Origin: Clostridiales bacterium
GTDB lineage: Bacteria > Bacillota > Clostridia > Oscillospirales > Oscillospiraceae
Direction of reading: 5' to 3'
DNA: 7,591 nucleotides
Assembly: GCA_021205375.1 (NCBI GenBank)
Contig: JAJPXR010000219.1
Span: 1 to 7,591 of the forward strand
Made by a program: the position numbers and the translations under genes. Below the pieces are notes generated by a model. That model searched no databases. It saw only the letters and a list, made by a program, of their open reading frames with translations, and was not told the DNA's origin. Shown one piece after another: positions 1 through 6,616 of this stretch; positions within the stretch are counted from its first letter, which is position 1, and each line of letters begins with the position of its first letter.

Positions 1-310
1 CAAGAGGGGTGGTCAGTTGCGGAAAGACAGTTCTTTGCGGTAAACTTGTACTATTTCGAGCAAAAACGCAGCGCAAACGTCAAGCACTTCCCCTCGTCTG
101 CCCCAGGAGGCAAGAGGGGTGGTCAGTTGCGGAAAGACAGTTCTTTGCGGTAAACTTGTACTATTTCGAGCAAAAACGCAGCGCAAACGTCAAGCACTTC
201 CCCTCGTCTGCCCCAGGAGGCAAGAGGGGTGGTCAGTTGCGGAAAGACAGTTCTTTGCGGTAAACTTGTACTATTCCGAGCAAAAACGCAACGCAAACGT
301 CAAGCACTAT
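1..310. repeat. Tandem 110-bp repeat, about 2.8 copies, upstream of hsdR
   Basis: Copies lie at 1-110, 111-220 and 221-310. The first two are identical base for base. The third differs at 276 (C for T) and 291 (A for G), then diverges after about 308. Each unit has about 80 bp of non-palindromic sequence followed by a hairpin with outer stem CCCCTC/GAGGGG and inner stem TGCC/GGCA (90-119 and 200-229). The window starts inside a unit, because bases 4-9 are the right arm of an earlier hairpin, so the array probably extends leftward. The unit is not a multiple of three and shifts frame from copy to copy, so the open frames through it are not credible genes. There are no unique spacers, so it is not CRISPR. 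Confidence 0.95.
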
Positions 311-368
311 CCCCTCGCCTCCCCTGAAAGGGGAGGGGGACCGCCGCCTTTAGGCGGTGGTGGAGGGG
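311..368. repeat. REP-like three-way palindrome ahead of hsdR
   Basis: An outer stem CCCCTC (311-316) / GAGGGG (363-368) encloses two hairpins. The first is CCTCCCC/GGGGAGG with loop TGAAA (318-336). The second is a 9-bp stem with one G-U pair and loop TTTA (340-361). As DNA this could form a cruciform; as RNA, a three-way junction. The outer stem is the same as in the hairpins of the 110-bp repeats, so this is probably the fuller member of one family. It ends 16 bases before the hsdR ribosome site, so if the upstream region is transcribed it lies in the hsdR leader. It lacks a good T-run, so I do not call it a terminator. Confidence 0.85.
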
Positions 369-396
369 TTTCCCCTACGGAACCGGAGGTGTTCCC

Positions 397-3300
397 ATGA
401 CCAACTTTGATTTCCTGACCACCGAACCCCGGTTCGCCCCCTTCGCTCCGGCGGCGGTGGCGGCGGAGAAGATTTTGCACATCGACCCGGCGGCCTGCGC
501 CCTGAACTGCCGCCGGGCCATGGAGTGCGCCGTCAAATGGATGTACTCTGTGGACGGCGATCTGGTCATGCCCTATCAGGATAAGCTCTACAACCTGATG
601 GGCGCCGAGGAGTTCCGGGACATCGTGGGGCCGGACATCTACAAGCGCATGGACTACATCCGCACCACCGGCAACACCGCCGCCCACACCGGCAGGGCGG
701 TGACGGAGGCCATGGGACAGCTCTGCCTGGAAAACCTCTATGTGTTTCTGGACTTCGTGGCCTGCTGCTACGCCACGGAGTACACCCCGGCTGAGTTTGA
801 CCCCACTCTCTGGAAAAAGCAGGGGGAGACGCCCCCCGACCCCGCCGCGCAGGTGGACCTCCAGAAGCTGATGGCGGAAAACGCCGCCCTGAAAGCCGAA
901 CTGACCGCCCGCCGCGCCCAACAGCAGCCGGATTACGTCCCCAAGCCGCTGGAGCTGAGCGAATATGACACCCGCAAGCTCTACATCGACGAGATGCTCC
1001 GCACCGCCGGGTGGACAGAGGGCAGGGACTGGCTCAACGAGGTACATGTGCCGGGGATGCCCAACAAGAGCGGAGAGGGCCGCGCCGACTATGTCCTCTA
1101 CGACGACGCCCACCGGCCTCTGGCGGTCATCGAGGCCAAACGCACCTGCAAGGACGTATCCGAAGGGCGGCAACAGGCCAAAAATTACGCCGACCAGCTT
1201 GAGAAAGCCTGTGGCCGCCGCCCGGTGGTTTTCCTGACCAACGGCTTCGAGACCCGCATCCTCGACGGGGCCTATCCGGAACGCAAAGTGGCCACCATCT
1301 ACTCCAAGCGGGACTTGGAGAAGCTGTTCAACCTCCGGGCCATGCGCACCAGCCTGAAAACCGTGCTGGTGGACCGGGACATTGCGGGCCGCTACTACCA
1401 GGAGGAGGCGGTCAAGGCGGTTTGCGACAGCCTGCGCCGCAACCGCCGGAAGGCGCTGCTGGTCATGGCCACCGGCTCCGGCAAGACCCGGACGGTCATC
1501 GCCCTGTGTGACGTGCTGCTGCAAAACGGCTGGGTGAAAAACATCCTGTTTCTGGCCGACCGGAACAGTCTCGTCACCCAAGCCAAGCGCAGCTTTGTCA
1601 ACCTGCTGCCCGACCTCTCCGTCACCAACCTCTGCGAGGAGAAGGACAATTACAGCGCCCACTGTGTTTTTTCCACCTATCAGACCATGTACAACTGCAT
1701 CGACACGGTGCAGGACGAGGCGGGCAAGCTGTTCACCTGCGGCCACTTCGATTTGGTCATCTGCGACGAGGCCCACCGCTCCATTTACAACAAATACCGG
1801 GATATTTTCAACTACTTCGACGCGCCGCTGGTGGGCCTGACCGCCACGCCCAAGGATGAGATCGACAAAAATACCTATGAAATTTTCGAGCTGGAGAACG
1901 GTGTGCCAACCTACGGCTACGAGCTGGCCCAGGCCGTCCGGGACGGCTATCTGGTGAATTTCACCCATGCGGACACGAAGGTGAAGTTCATGGAAGAGGG
2001 CATCGCCTTCGATGACCTCCCCGAGGAGGAGAAGGAGGAATATGAAGCCACCTTCGTGGACGAAAACGGTGAGCTTCCGAAGAGCATCAGCTCCTCCTCC
2101 CTGAACGCGTGGGTGTTCAACGAGGACACCATCAAAAAGGTCCTGGACCTGCTGATAACCAAGGGCCTGCGCATCAACTACGGCGAGACGCTGGGCAAGA
2201 GCATTATCTTCGCCAAAAGCCACCGCCACGCCGAGGAGATTTTGCGCATTTTCAACCGGGAGTACCCCAATCTGCCCGGCTACGCCGCGGTCATCGACAA
2301 CTACACCACCTACGCCCAGAGCGCCATCGACGAGTTCAGCGACCCCAAAAAGCTGCCGCAAATTGCCATCTCCGTGGATATGCTGGACACCGGCATCGAC
2401 ATCCCGGAGGTGCTGAACCTGGTGTTCTTCAAAAAGGTCATGAGCAAGGCCAAGTTCTGGCAGATGATCGGGCGAGGGACCCGCCTGTGTCCGGGGCTGC
2501 TGGACGGCGCGGACAAGAATACGTTTTATATTTTTGACGTCTGCGGCAATTTCGACTTCTTCCGCATGGGGAATGGGCTGGAAACCCCCAATCAAATCCC
2601 GGTGCAGGGGGCCATTTTCAGCCTGAAAGGGCAAATCGTTTACAAATTGCAGGAGCTGGAGTACCAGACGGAGGAGCTGACCGCCTTCCGCGAGGCGCTG
2701 GTGGAGGACATGGCGGGCAAGGTGCGGGAGCTGAACAAGGAGAGCTTCGCCGTCCGCCAGCACCTGAAATATGTGGAGCGGTACGCCGACGCGAACAATT
2801 ACGCCGCCCTCACCTATGAGGACACGCTGCTCCTCCGGGAGGAGCTGGCGCTGCTGGTCGCGCCGGACGAGGACGACCCCAAAGCCGTGCGGTTCGACGC
2901 GCTGCTCTACGGTATCGAGTTGGCTTACCTGGCGGGGAAAAAGTACACCCGCGCCCGGAGCGACCTGCTGAAACGGGTGCGGGGCGTCGCCAGGGTCGCC
3001 AACATTCCGGAGGTCAAGGCCCAGTCGGGGTTAATTGACCAGATTTTGCACACCAATTACCTGGACAACGCAGGCGTCAACGAGTTTGAGCACATCCGGG
3101 AGAGCCTGCGGGACCTCATGAAGTACATCCCCGTCACCAAGGCGCAGTATACCACCCACTTTACCGATGAGATTTTGTCCGTGGACTGGCACGAGGGCGA
3201 GCTGGAGAACGACGACCTGAAAAACTACAAGGCGAAGGCGGCGTTTTACGTGCGGCAACACCAGGATGAGGCGGTCATCGCCAAGCTCAAGAGCAACGTG

Positions 3301-3678
3301 CCGCTGAACCACGAGGACGTGGACGCGCTGGAGCATATCCTCTGGAGCGAGGTAGGCAGCCGGGAGGACTACGAGGCGGCCCTGGGCGCGAAGCCGTTGG
3401 GGGAGTTCGTCCGGGAGATCGTGGGGCTGGATATGAATGCCGCGAAAGAAGCGTTTGCGGCCTATCTGGACGAGACGCGGCTGGACAGCCGACAGATTTA
3501 TTTTGTGAACCAAATCGTGGAGTATATCGTTCACAACGGCGTGATGAAGGACCTCTCCGTCTTGCAGGAGGCGCCGTTTACCGACCAGGGGAGTATCGTC
3601 GAGGTGTTCACGGATTTGTCCGTCTGGACGGGCATCCGCACCGTTATCGAGGGCATCAACGCCAACGCGGTGGCGTGA
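397..3678 (+). CDS. hsdR: Type I restriction endonuclease R subunit (HsdR, EcoEI-like)
   Basis: The 1093-residue product has the usual length for the ATP-dependent DNA translocase and nuclease subunit of a type I restriction enzyme, which works with HsdM and HsdS. Visible in order: a DUF4145-like N-terminus (about 10-120); a short coiled coil (152-175); a PD-(D/E)xK nuclease with D231, E246, K248 and QxxxY at 260-264; then SF2 helicase motifs: Walker A ATGSGKT (358-364), DEAH (457-460), TATP (482-485), motif IV near 601-606, DTGID (664-668) and QMIGRGTRL (689-697). A helical C-terminus (about 750-1093) fits the EcoEI_R_C domain. All catalytic motifs look intact. The ATG at 397 has GGAGG at 385-389 with a 7-base gap. 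No clear promoter is seen just upstream, so it may be read through from genes before the window. No hsdM or hsdS is present. A solo R-like helicase-nuclease is the alternative. Confidence 0.95.
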   Translation: MTNFDFLTTEPRFAPFAPAAVAAEKILHIDPAACALNCRRAMECAVKWMYSVDGDLVMPYQDKLYNLMGAEEFRDIVGPDIYKRMDYIRTTGNTAAHTGRAVTEAMGQLCLENLYVFLDFVACCYATEYTPAEFDPTLWKKQGETPPDPAAQVDLQKLMAENAALKAELTARRAQQQPDYVPKPLELSEYDTRKLYIDEMLRTAGWTEGRDWLNEVHVPGMPNKSGEGRADYVLYDDAHRPLAVIEAKRTCKDVSEGRQQAKNYADQLEKACGRRPVVFLTNGFETRILDGAYPERKVATIYSKRDLEKLFNLRAMRTSLKTVLVDRDIAGRYYQEEAVKAVCDSLRRNRRKALLVMATGSGKTRTVIALCDVLLQNGWVKNILFLADRNSLVTQAKRSFVNLLPDLSVTNLCEEKDNYSAHCVFSTYQTMYNCIDTVQDEAGKLFTCGHFDLVICDEAHRSIYNKYRDIFNYFDAPLVGLTATPKDEIDKNTYEIFELENGVPTYGYELAQAVRDGYLVNFTHADTKVKFMEEGIAFDDLPEEEKEEYEATFVDENGELPKSISSSSLNAWVFNEDTIKKVLDLLITKGLRINYGETLGKSIIFAKSHRHAEEILRIFNREYPNLPGYAAVIDNYTTYAQSAIDEFSDPKKLPQIAISVDMLDTGIDIPEVLNLVFFKKVMSKAKFWQMIGRGTRLCPGLLDGADKNTFYIFDVCGNFDFFRMGNGLETPNQIPVQGAIFSLKGQIVYKLQELEYQTEELTAFREALVEDMAGKVRELNKESFAVRQHLKYVERYADANNYAALTYEDTLLLREELALLVAPDEDDPKAVRFDALLYGIELAYLAGKKYTRARSDLLKRVRGVARVANIPEVKAQSGLIDQILHTNYLDNAGVNEFEHIRESLRDLMKYIPVTKAQYTTHFTDEILSVDWHEGELENDDLKNYKAKAAFYVRQHQDEAVIAKLKSNVPLNHEDVDALEHILWSEVGSREDYEAALGAKPLGEFVREIVGLDMNAAKEAFAAYLDETRLDSRQIYFVNQIVEYIVHNGVMKDLSVLQEAPFTDQGSIVEVFTDLSVWTGIRTVIEGINANAVA

Positions 3679-3738
3679 CTGGAAATCATGCTCTAACGAT
3701 GATTGAAAATTTACCGCAAAGAGACGCAGAGGGCGTTT

Positions 3739-3837
3739 TTGACAGCTTACTCATGTTTTTGTTGAGCACTGTCGAAAACTCCCTCATGTTTTTGCGTTTG
3801 CAGCTTGAAAGCTCGCTCATGTTTTTGTATAATGGAA
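3739..3837 (+). repeat. Three 33-bp direct repeats, each with a -35-like box
   Basis: Units lie at 3739-3771, 3772-3804 and 3805-3837. Every unit has CTCATGTTTTTG at the same place (3750-3761, 3783-3794, 3816-3827), exactly 33 bases apart. Each starts with a -35-like hexamer: TTGACA, TCGAAA and TTGAAA. Only the third has a -10 box. The bases between the conserved core and the next unit are poorly conserved. About three helical turns separate the cores, so a protein bound to each would sit on nearly the same face. Plausible roles are operator sites or repeated promoter remnants; this is inference. Confidence 0.9.
3805..3833 (+). promoter_or_regulatory. Sigma-A-type promoter of the DUF4143 ATPase gene
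   Basis: TTGAAA (3805-3810) and a perfect TATAAT (3828-3833) are separated by exactly 17 bases. The spacer contains the repeated CTCATGTTTTTG core. Transcription would start near 3840, about 20 bases before the ATG at 3859, giving a short leader that carries the ribosome site. This argues that the ATPase gene is transcribed separately from hsdR. A protein binding the core would cover the spacer and probably block RNA polymerase. Confidence 0.85.
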
Positions 3838-3858
3838 AGCGGAAGGGAGGAATTATCC

Positions 3859-5199
3859 ATGCTCTATCTGAAACGAAAAATCGACCAGTTCCTGGAGGAC
3901 TGGAAAAACACGCCGAATCACAAGCCGCTCATCGTGAAAGGCCCCCGGCAGGTGGGAAAGACGGAGTCTATCCTGCGCTTTGCGAGGGCCGGTTATGGCA
4001 GCGTGATTTATATCAACTTTGTGGAGGAGCCGAAATACAAGCTGATTTGCGAGGACGGCTATAAGACGGACGACATCATCAAGAACATCTCCCGGATCGA
4101 CCCGTCCAAGCGGTTTGTCGCCGGGGACACCCTGATTTTCTTCGATGAGTTACAGGACTTCCCGGATATTGCGACCTCGTTAAAATTCTTCCATCTGGAT
4201 GGCCGTTTTGACGTGATTTGCAGTGGCTCCCTGCTGGGGATCTCCTACCAGCGCATTGAGAGCAACAGCGTGGGCTATAAGACGGATTATGAGCTGTTTT
4301 CGCTGGATTTTGAGGAGTTTCTCTGGGCGAAGGGCTACGGCGACGACGCCATAGCGGAACTGCTGGCCCACATGACGGAGTTGAAGCCCTTCTCCGCTCT
4401 GGAGATGGACGTGTACAGCGGGCTGTTTTTGGACTACTGTATCCTGGGCGGGATGCCCGCCGTGGTCCGGCTGTATATCGAAAGCGGCACCTTCGAGGGG
4501 ACACTGGCGCTGCAGCGTCAACTCATCGAGGATTACAAGGAGGATGTCCGCAAGTATGCCGATGGCGTAGACCAGACGCGGATTCTGAACATTTTCAACC
4601 GCATCCCCGTCCAGCTCGCCATGGACAACAAGAAGTTCCAAATCTCCAAGGTGGCACGAGGCGCACGGTTCAAGGACTACTGGGGCTGCATCGAGTGGCT
4701 GGAAAGCGCCGGTATCATCAATGTGTGCTACTGCCTGAACTTCCCGGAGCTGCCCATCAAGGGCAACTTCGACACGTCGAAGTACAAGCTCTACCTGCGG
4801 GACTCCGGCCTGCTGGTGGCTCTGCTGGACGACGAGGCTCAGGACGACCTTCGGGCCAACAAAAACCTGGGGGTTTACAAGGGCGCGCTCTACGAGAACA
4901 TCGTGGGCGAGGCCCTGTCCAAGTGCGGCTATCCGCTGTGTTATTACAAACGGGAGAACTCCACGCTGGAGGAGGACTTCTTTGTCCGCACCAGAAAGAG
5001 CCTGTTGCCGGTGGAGGTGAAGGCCACCAGAGGGACGGCGAAGTCGCTCCGCAGCCTCATCAAAAGTGACCACTATTCGGACATTCAGTACGGCGTGAAG
5101 CTGACGGCGGGCAACATCGGGTTCAGCGACAATATTTTTACCTTCCCATACTTCTGCACGTTTCTGCTGCGGCGGTATCTGGCGGAGATGGAGTATTAA
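3859..5199 (+). CDS. AAA_14/DUF4143 family ATPase with nuclease-like C-terminus
   Basis: The 446-residue product has the two-part layout of the AAA_14-DUF4143 family. The ATPase half shows Walker A GPRQVGKT (28-35), Walker B LIFFDE (92-97) and a sensor-like SGS (122-124). The second half carries the family signatures FEEFLWAKG and ILGGMP, and ends with a PD-(D/E)xK-like pattern: E346 in LYENIVGE, D373, then E386-V-K388. Both catalytic sets look complete. The family's role is poorly known; some members sit in defence islands, and ATP-driven DNA binding or cleavage is a guess from the motifs. The ATG at 3859 is chosen over upstream TTG codons because GGGAGG ends at 3850, eight bases before it, and the promoter's -10 box lies at 3828-3833. 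It follows hsdR by 180 bases and has its own promoter. The product is probably cytoplasmic; no signal peptide or membrane segment is seen. Confidence 0.9.
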   Translation: MLYLKRKIDQFLEDWKNTPNHKPLIVKGPRQVGKTESILRFARAGYGSVIYINFVEEPKYKLICEDGYKTDDIIKNISRIDPSKRFVAGDTLIFFDELQDFPDIATSLKFFHLDGRFDVICSGSLLGISYQRIESNSVGYKTDYELFSLDFEEFLWAKGYGDDAIAELLAHMTELKPFSALEMDVYSGLFLDYCILGGMPAVVRLYIESGTFEGTLALQRQLIEDYKEDVRKYADGVDQTRILNIFNRIPVQLAMDNKKFQISKVARGARFKDYWGCIEWLESAGIINVCYCLNFPELPIKGNFDTSKYKLYLRDSGLLVALLDDEAQDDLRANKNLGVYKGALYENIVGEALSKCGYPLCYYKRENSTLEEDFFVRTRKSLLPVEVKATRGTAKSLRSLIKSDHYSDIQYGVKLTAGNIGFSDNIFTFPYFCTFLLRRYLAEMEY

Positions 5200-5313
5200 A
5201 GGACTTGTTCGATGACGCTATGAGACCGTGAGTCGTTTGCTTTGGTTTCGTATGTAAACCTCAAGATCCTGTCATGGAGAGGTGTGAATCATCAGCTCTT
5301 AAAAAGGAGACCG

Positions 5314-5652
5314 ATGCAACCTAGACACAATGATATTCCTTTGACTGGGGTTTCCAAAGGGGACAGCGTTCCCTTGGCGGAGGTGTCCAGAGGAGGCAGC
5401 GCCTCTTCTGGCGGGGGTTCCACGGGGGCAAGCAGTCCCTTGGCACTGGGTTTCAAAAGGGGCGCGGAACGCCCTTTTGCATGGGTATCCAGAGAGGACA
5501 GCGTCCCCCTGGCACACGACTTTGGCTTGCAAAGTCCCGGTCAGCCACATTCTCAGAGGGAACAAAAACGGCCCTTTTACCATGGCAATGCCTCCTGCAC
5601 CATCTCCAGCCCATGCTGTTCCGTTTTCCTCGCCAGGCTTTCGTTGAGGTGA
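5314..5652 (+). CDS. Possible 112-residue protein with 11-residue repeats
   Basis: An ATG at 5314 follows AAAGGAGA (5303-5310) at good spacing. The frame runs through the hairpin array and gives five degenerate repeats of about 11 residues, such as GVSKGDSVPLA and WVSREDSVPLA. It then continues about 75 bases into the sigma factor gene on the opposite strand. For it being real: the ribosome site and the way the array stays in frame although single units are 33, 33, 34 and 35 bases. Against it: the sequence is explained by palindromic DNA, no known fold is visible, and the antisense overlap gives a low-complexity tail. I rate it more likely a translated-looking REP array than a true gene. Confidence 0.25.
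   Translation: MQPRHNDIPLTGVSKGDSVPLAEVSRGGSASSGGGSTGASSPLALGFKRGAERPFAWVSREDSVPLAHDFGLQSPGQPHSQREQKRPFYHGNASCTISSPCCSVFLARLSLR
5345..5536. repeat. Array of five or six REP-like hairpins, 33-35 bp period
   Basis: Palindromes of 24-26 bases start at 5354, 5387, 5420, 5454 and 5489, so the steps are 33, 33, 34 and 35. They are separated by 8-10 base linkers that resemble GGGTNTC. The second (5387-5411) pairs fully over 11 bp around an AGC loop, with one G-U pair. The first and fifth have the same AGC loop; the third is weaker. A sixth, shorter hairpin GACTTTG/CAAAGTC (5518-5536) ends the array 40 bases past the sigma stop codon. The arms differ between units while pairing is kept, which suggests selection for structure. 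An array this close to a gene's 3' end may stabilise or end that transcript. Confidence 0.85.
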
Positions 5653-6215
5653 AAATGCACCGCCGTCGTTTTCAGAAAATGCTCCTGCCCGTCCTCGAAG
5701 CCAAAGCGAAACCGAAGGTAAGTCCGCTCTCGTGGCGGGATGCTGCGGAGGGCAGTTCTCACCTCCTCCACGGTTTCCCGCTCCAGGCAGATTTGTTCTG
5801 GAGAAAGAGTTACCCTGTCCTCGATCTCGTCTGCCGGAACTGCGAAGGCGTCGTCCTCCTCCCCCTGTTCCCCAATGGGATAGAAGCGGAAAGAAAAGTT
5901 TTCATCGTAATAGAATCGGTTCTCGATTTGATTTTGATATTCCCGAACCAAATCCAGCATGGCATTCCGAATGGCAGTTCCTGCATAGGAGAGAAACTTG
6001 ACCTTTCTTTCCGGCGTGAAAGTCGGGACTGCCCGAAGCAGCCCCATACAGCCCACCTGCACCAAATCGTTCGCCTCTACGCCCAGAAACCCGTATGACC
6101 GTGCCAGTTCGTAGGCTCTTGCCCGCACAAAGGGAAGATTAACTTCCACTAACCGGGGGGCCAGTGTGTCCCGATCCCCGTGCTGCGCCAGGGCGCACAG
6201 ATCCTCATTGGTCAT
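5577..6215 (-). CDS. Sigma-70 family RNA polymerase sigma factor
   Basis: This 212-residue protein has sigma region 2 at about 25-93, including the core-binding segment DLVQVGCMGLLRAVPTF (50-66) and the -10-recognition helix around FLSYAGTAIRNAMLDLVREY. An acidic linker (117-133) follows. Region 4 runs about 153-209, with a helix-turn-helix ending NESLARKTEQ, aligned with the -35-binding helix of other sigmas. Regions 1.1 and 3 are missing or reduced. The layout resembles the small sporulation-type and mobile-element sigma factors of clostridia rather than the housekeeping sigma. It probably directs RNA polymerase to promoters of its own element or a small regulon. The ATG at 6213-6215 overlaps the small upstream ORF by 11 bases and has only a weak ribosome site (ACAGG), so it is probably translated by coupling. 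It is divergent from the replication genes. The hairpin array lies just past its stop. Confidence 0.9.
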   Translation of the reverse strand: MTNEDLCALAQHGDRDTLAPRLVEVNLPFVRARAYELARSYGFLGVEANDLVQVGCMGLLRAVPTFTPERKVKFLSYAGTAIRNAMLDLVREYQNQIENRFYYDENFSFRFYPIGEQGEEDDAFAVPADEIEDRVTLSPEQICLERETVEEVRTALRSIPPRERTYLRFRFGFEDGQEHFLKTTAVHFHLNESLARKTEQHGLEMVQEALPW

Positions 6216-6327
6216 CCTGTTTCACCGGCTCCCGCTTGGGGAAAAACAGCAGGAGCGCTTTCCGAAGGAATGATTTCTGTCCAGTTGGCAAGTCTCCGTC
6301 CACCGTTTGCAGGATGGCGTCCACCAT
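6205..6327 (-). CDS. Small ORF coupled to the sigma gene, possibly 5'-damaged
   Basis: From the ATG at 6325-6327 the frame encodes 40 residues, starting MVDAILQTVDGDLPTGQKSF and ending KREPVKQDDQ. It stops at 6205-6207, overlapping the sigma start by 11 bases. GC-rich third positions and the tight overlap support coding. No ribosome site is seen at this ATG. The frame stays open upstream to a stop at 6424-6426, and the sequence just before the ATG (HSVTPEQ) looks like the same protein. A strong GGAGG at 6392-6396 has no start codon in this frame, though another frame reads EEVFSNLQKGQDSFAP there. A frameshift joining the two near 6350 would restore a protein of roughly 60 residues. No family recognised. 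Confidence 0.45.
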   Translation of the reverse strand: MVDAILQTVDGDLPTGQKSFLRKALLLFFPKREPVKQDDQ

Positions 6328-6432
6328 CTGCTCCGGCGTGACCGAGTGGGGGCAAAGGAGTCCTGTCCCTTTTGCAAATTGGAGAACACTTCCTCCGCTG
6401 CAAGAGAATATAATACATTTGTTCTAGCTTCT

Positions 6433-6458
6433 ATCCTGCATTTTTGCAGGATTTTTTT
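6433..6458 (+). terminator. Rho-independent terminator, plus strand
   Basis: An 8-bp perfect stem ATCCTGCA/TGCAGGAT (6433-6440 and 6445-6452) with loop TTTT is followed by six more T's (6453-6458). The shape is classic for the plus strand. No plus-strand gene ends just upstream, so it would stop antisense transcripts crossing the sigma gene and insulate the rightward genes. Read on the minus strand there is no T-run. Confidence 0.7.
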
Positions 6459-6481
6459 GTTGTCCTCCTGCAAAAATGCAG
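6436..6481. repeat. 16-bp inverted repeat with self-complementary arms
   Basis: The arm CTGCATTTTTGCAGGA (6436-6451) recurs exactly in reverse complement at 6466-6481, with 14 bases between. Each arm is itself a small hairpin (CTGCA/TGCAG). The left arm is part of the terminator. The right arm, read on the minus strand, overlaps an AGGAGG ribosome-like site with no suitable start codon after it. The segment sits between the divergent sigma and replication genes, in AT-rich DNA, so it may be an operator or an alternative-pairing control element. Confidence 0.8.
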
Positions 6482-6616
6482 AAGTGACAAATTTGGGGGG
6501 CGTCCCCGATTTTTCCGTATCATCTAATAGATGAAGGCATTCAGCATACACGGGCAAGGTTCGCCCAAAGCCTTTGACATTTTTTCTGTACATAACCTGG
6601 AAGAGAGGCTTTTGAA

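Noticed and set aside
1..310. CRISPR array
   Set aside because: The 110-bp units are identical along their whole length, with no variable spacers.
307..2763. An 818-residue open frame on the minus strand opposite hsdR
   Set aside because: It is a mirror of a GC-rich gene: composition is biased, no domain is recognisable, and the plus strand holds a complete HsdR with all its motifs.
3684..3704. Terminator after hsdR (AATCAT/ATGATT hairpin)
   Set aside because: The stem is short and AT-rich, and no T-run follows.
3675..4064. A 129-residue plus-strand frame spanning the hsdR end and the 33-bp repeats
   Set aside because: It runs through the promoter and the start of the ATPase gene in the wrong frame, and its repeated LMFL segments are just the 33-bp DNA repeats translated.
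4180..5073. A 297-residue minus-strand frame opposite the ATPase gene
   Set aside because: No family pattern; the plus-strand gene has Walker A, Walker B and nuclease motifs in one frame.
5299..5583. A 94-residue minus-strand frame across the hairpin array
   Set aside because: It has no ribosome site, and its repeats are explained by the palindromic DNA.
6411..6425. LexA-type box on the minus strand (GAACAAATGTAT)
   Set aside because: Only the left half fits; the right half lacks GTTC, so SOS control cannot be supported.
6574..6602. Promoter based on TTGACA at 6574-6579
   Set aside because: No -10-like hexamer lies 15-19 bases downstream.
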